Shown here piece by piece: positions 62,873-64,000 of a stretch of DNA of 64,000 nucleotides; within the stretch, counting starts at the first letter, position 1; each line of letters opens with the position of its first letter. Source of the DNA: Fictibacillus arsenicus (GTDB lineage Bacteria > Bacillota > Bacilli > Bacillales > Fictibacillaceae). Made by a program: the position numbers and the translations under genes. The stretch lies in the NCBI RefSeq assembly GCF_001999465.1, contig NZ_MQMF01000001.1:744001-808000 (forward strand). Direction: 5' to 3'. The notes beneath the pieces are model-generated. The model had not been told where the DNA came from. It made no database searches and saw nothing but the letters and a program-made list of their open reading frames with translations.

Positions 62873-62942
62873 ATTCATTCCGGGAAATTATGAAAATCAT
62901 TCAGGGAATTTTGACCAGATTCCGGTTAATCATGAAAATTAC
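62873..62942. repeat. Imperfect tandem repeat downstream of minJ
   Basis: Units ATTCCGGGAAATTATGAAAATC, ATTCAGGGAATTTTGACCAG and ATTCCGGTTAATCATGAAAATT, period about 22. Similar in style to 18368-18440. Confidence 0.55.
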
Positions 62943-62944
62943 AC

Positions 62945-64000
62945 TTAGTTACCTACTGCAACATTTCGTTTCACTACATCATGAACAAGAAGTACACCTA
63001 ACTGGTGATGTTCGTTTTGATATAGTGAGCCTTGAACGAAACGGATTTCTCCATTTAGGTCAAGTACTTCAAGTTTACAATAGGCTGCGTTAATTTGAAG
63101 TGCTTTGTACAAGCTGGTTTCATGTGTCAGTGTTACGCCGTTTACTTTTACGATTATTTCTCCGACCTTTAATCCCATTTTAGCGGCGGGAGTTCCAGGC
63201 ACGACAGCAAGTATGATAACCCCATTATCCCTTTGAACAAAAAGAGAAGGTCTTGTGTCATCTCGCTGACTGGTAATGAGCGTAATAAGCTCACGGCCGG
63301 CAAGACCGGCTGCAATCGCAATGGCAATCAATAGCGGCAGATTATAAAAGTGACCGGCAGCTGCAATGGCTAGAACAAGAAAACCTAAAAGTGTAACTTG
63401 CTTACCAAGATGTTTAATCGCTTCAACAGGCAGCGTGTGTGTAACAAGTTGGCGATAACCGATTGCAAACGGCACTAGGAAAAACGAGAACCCGACAGCT
63501 CCCATCGGAAATAATGGCCACCAGTCTAATACAGGGATCGACCCAACAGGAAGAACGAGAAATTGAGGAACGATCCAGAATCGTGTTGCTTCGTGCGCTC
63601 CTACATAATGTCCTCTTTTTCCTTTAAAAAGACGCGGCGAAGTACGGTCTGCACCTTTCCATAAAATCAAGATCCCTTCTTGGATCAAAAGCACGCCTAG
63701 AATGACAGCTAATGAATCAAGCGGTGTATTTTGAATATCTTCAATCCATTTATCTACGAGTGCCATACCGGTATTTAGCTTAGGCAGTAAAAGACCTGCG
63801 ATCGCAGCTAAGCTTACCGCATATGCCGGTGCCATAAAGCGGGTTTTCATGGTTAGTGCCAGAACTGCATACATCAAGCCGATTAAAGCAATCATTCCAA
63901 TCGGCAAAGTCACGCCAGCAGCAATAAAGATAACCGATCCTATGAGTCCAATTAAAATACCAGGCAGCAATGAAAATATTAGGTTATCGATCACGGGGTG
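62945..64000 (-). CDS. minJ: MinJ-like cell division topology protein with PDZ domain (5' end outside window)
   Basis: At least 351 codons, open through the right edge, of a membrane protein with about seven segments followed by a C-terminal PDZ domain (about the last 85 residues: PSLFVQRDNGVIILAVVPG, PAAKMGLKVGEIIVKVNGV). This topology and the edge position near uvrBA match MinJ, the B. subtilis bridge between DivIVA and MinD that keeps division at midcell. The N-terminal roughly 45 residues lie outside. Its neighbours here are an accessory gene and a tandem repeat, while the usual swrAA/csbA side is replaced by the variable region. Confidence 0.88.
   Translation of the reverse strand, partial: HPVIDNLIFSLLPGILIGLIGSVIFIAAGVTLPIGMIALIGLMYAVLALTMKTRFMAPAYAVSLAAIAGLLLPKLNTGMALVDKWIEDIQNTPLDSLAVILGVLLIQEGILILWKGADRTSPRLFKGKRGHYVGAHEATRFWIVPQFLVLPVGSIPVLDWWPLFPMGAVGFSFFLVPFAIGYRQLVTHTLPVEAIKHLGKQVTLLGFLVLAIAAAGHFYNLPLLIAIAIAAGLAGRELITLITSQRDDTRPSLFVQRDNGVIILAVVPGTPAAKMGLKVGEIIVKVNGVTLTHETSLYKALQINAAYCKLEVLDLNGEIRFVQGSLYQNEHHQLGVLLVHDVVKRNVAVGN

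Larger units (their letters stand above)
62543..62944. other. Intergenic region between accessory block and minJ
   Basis: No gene seen. Contains a minJ terminator (62801-62831), a tandem repeat (62873-62942) and a right-end relic of the palindromic element, ACCCGTTTGTTGAATAAC, near 62783. Confidence 0.55.

Overview
The window is a chromosomal segment of a low-GC Gram-positive endospore former of the Bacillaceae. The evidence is the close resemblance of many genes to Bacillus subtilis genes (uvrB-uvrA with csbA next to them, ykpA, ykuU/ykuV, catE-like, yfnA-like, ycxC/ycxD-like, alaR/alaT, yyaE-like, minJ), a Spo0E-type phosphatase, a KinB-like kinase, strong AGGAGG ribosome binding sites and many U-tailed terminators. 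The exact genus cannot be fixed by reading alone.

Layout. The left edge (1-6.1 kb) holds the 3'-truncated uvrA, uvrB with a LexA/DinR-type box, a TauE/SafE exporter and csbA. The right edge (62.9-64 kb) holds the C-terminal part of minJ. In B. subtilis csbA-uvrBA and minJ lie close together, so the roughly 57 kb between them reads as a large strain- or genus-variable region. Its first part (6-39 kb) carries a Hanks-type kinase with a small basic partner, a DUF2254 protein, a nonsense-interrupted acetyltransferase, an alkyltransferase-like protein, the ABC-F ATPase YkpA, an old yellow enzyme, a TAXI-TRAP operon, a peroxiredoxin-thioredoxin-Dps operon behind a Fur-type box, a CatE-like dioxygenase, moaA, a cold shock gene with a clear sigma-A promoter, an RsbR paralogue, an amino acid permease, a divergent EamA/MocR pair, a LysR regulator, an AEC carrier, a gamma-carbonic-anhydrase-like protein, a UlaA/UlaB-type PTS with a PRD regulator, a frameshifted DUF1259 gene and a KinB-like kinase.

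The second part (39-62.9 kb) is a looser collection of mostly single genes, mainly on the minus strand: DNA alkylation repair, SRPBCC, a molybdopterin oxidoreductase, a methyltransferase, a secreted glycerophosphodiesterase, alaR-alaT, acetyltransferases, VOC, a divergent topoisomerase III, a truncated histidine phosphatase, an LVIVD-repeat protein, a DUF218 protein and several unknowns. Between these genes lies a family of about 50-base palindromic elements, all in the same orientation, which look like minus-strand terminators but share conserved flanks beyond the hairpin. This part also holds several decayed genes. It looks like a cassette-style accumulation zone.

Functional links visible in the sequence: uvrBA is probably SOS-controlled. 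The ykuU-ykuV-dps operon joins peroxide removal with iron storage. MoaA may supply cofactor to the molybdopterin enzyme 20 kb away. The PTS genes and their regulator overlap and share one EIIA domain. No CRISPR array, rRNA, tRNA, insertion sequence or prophage module was seen.
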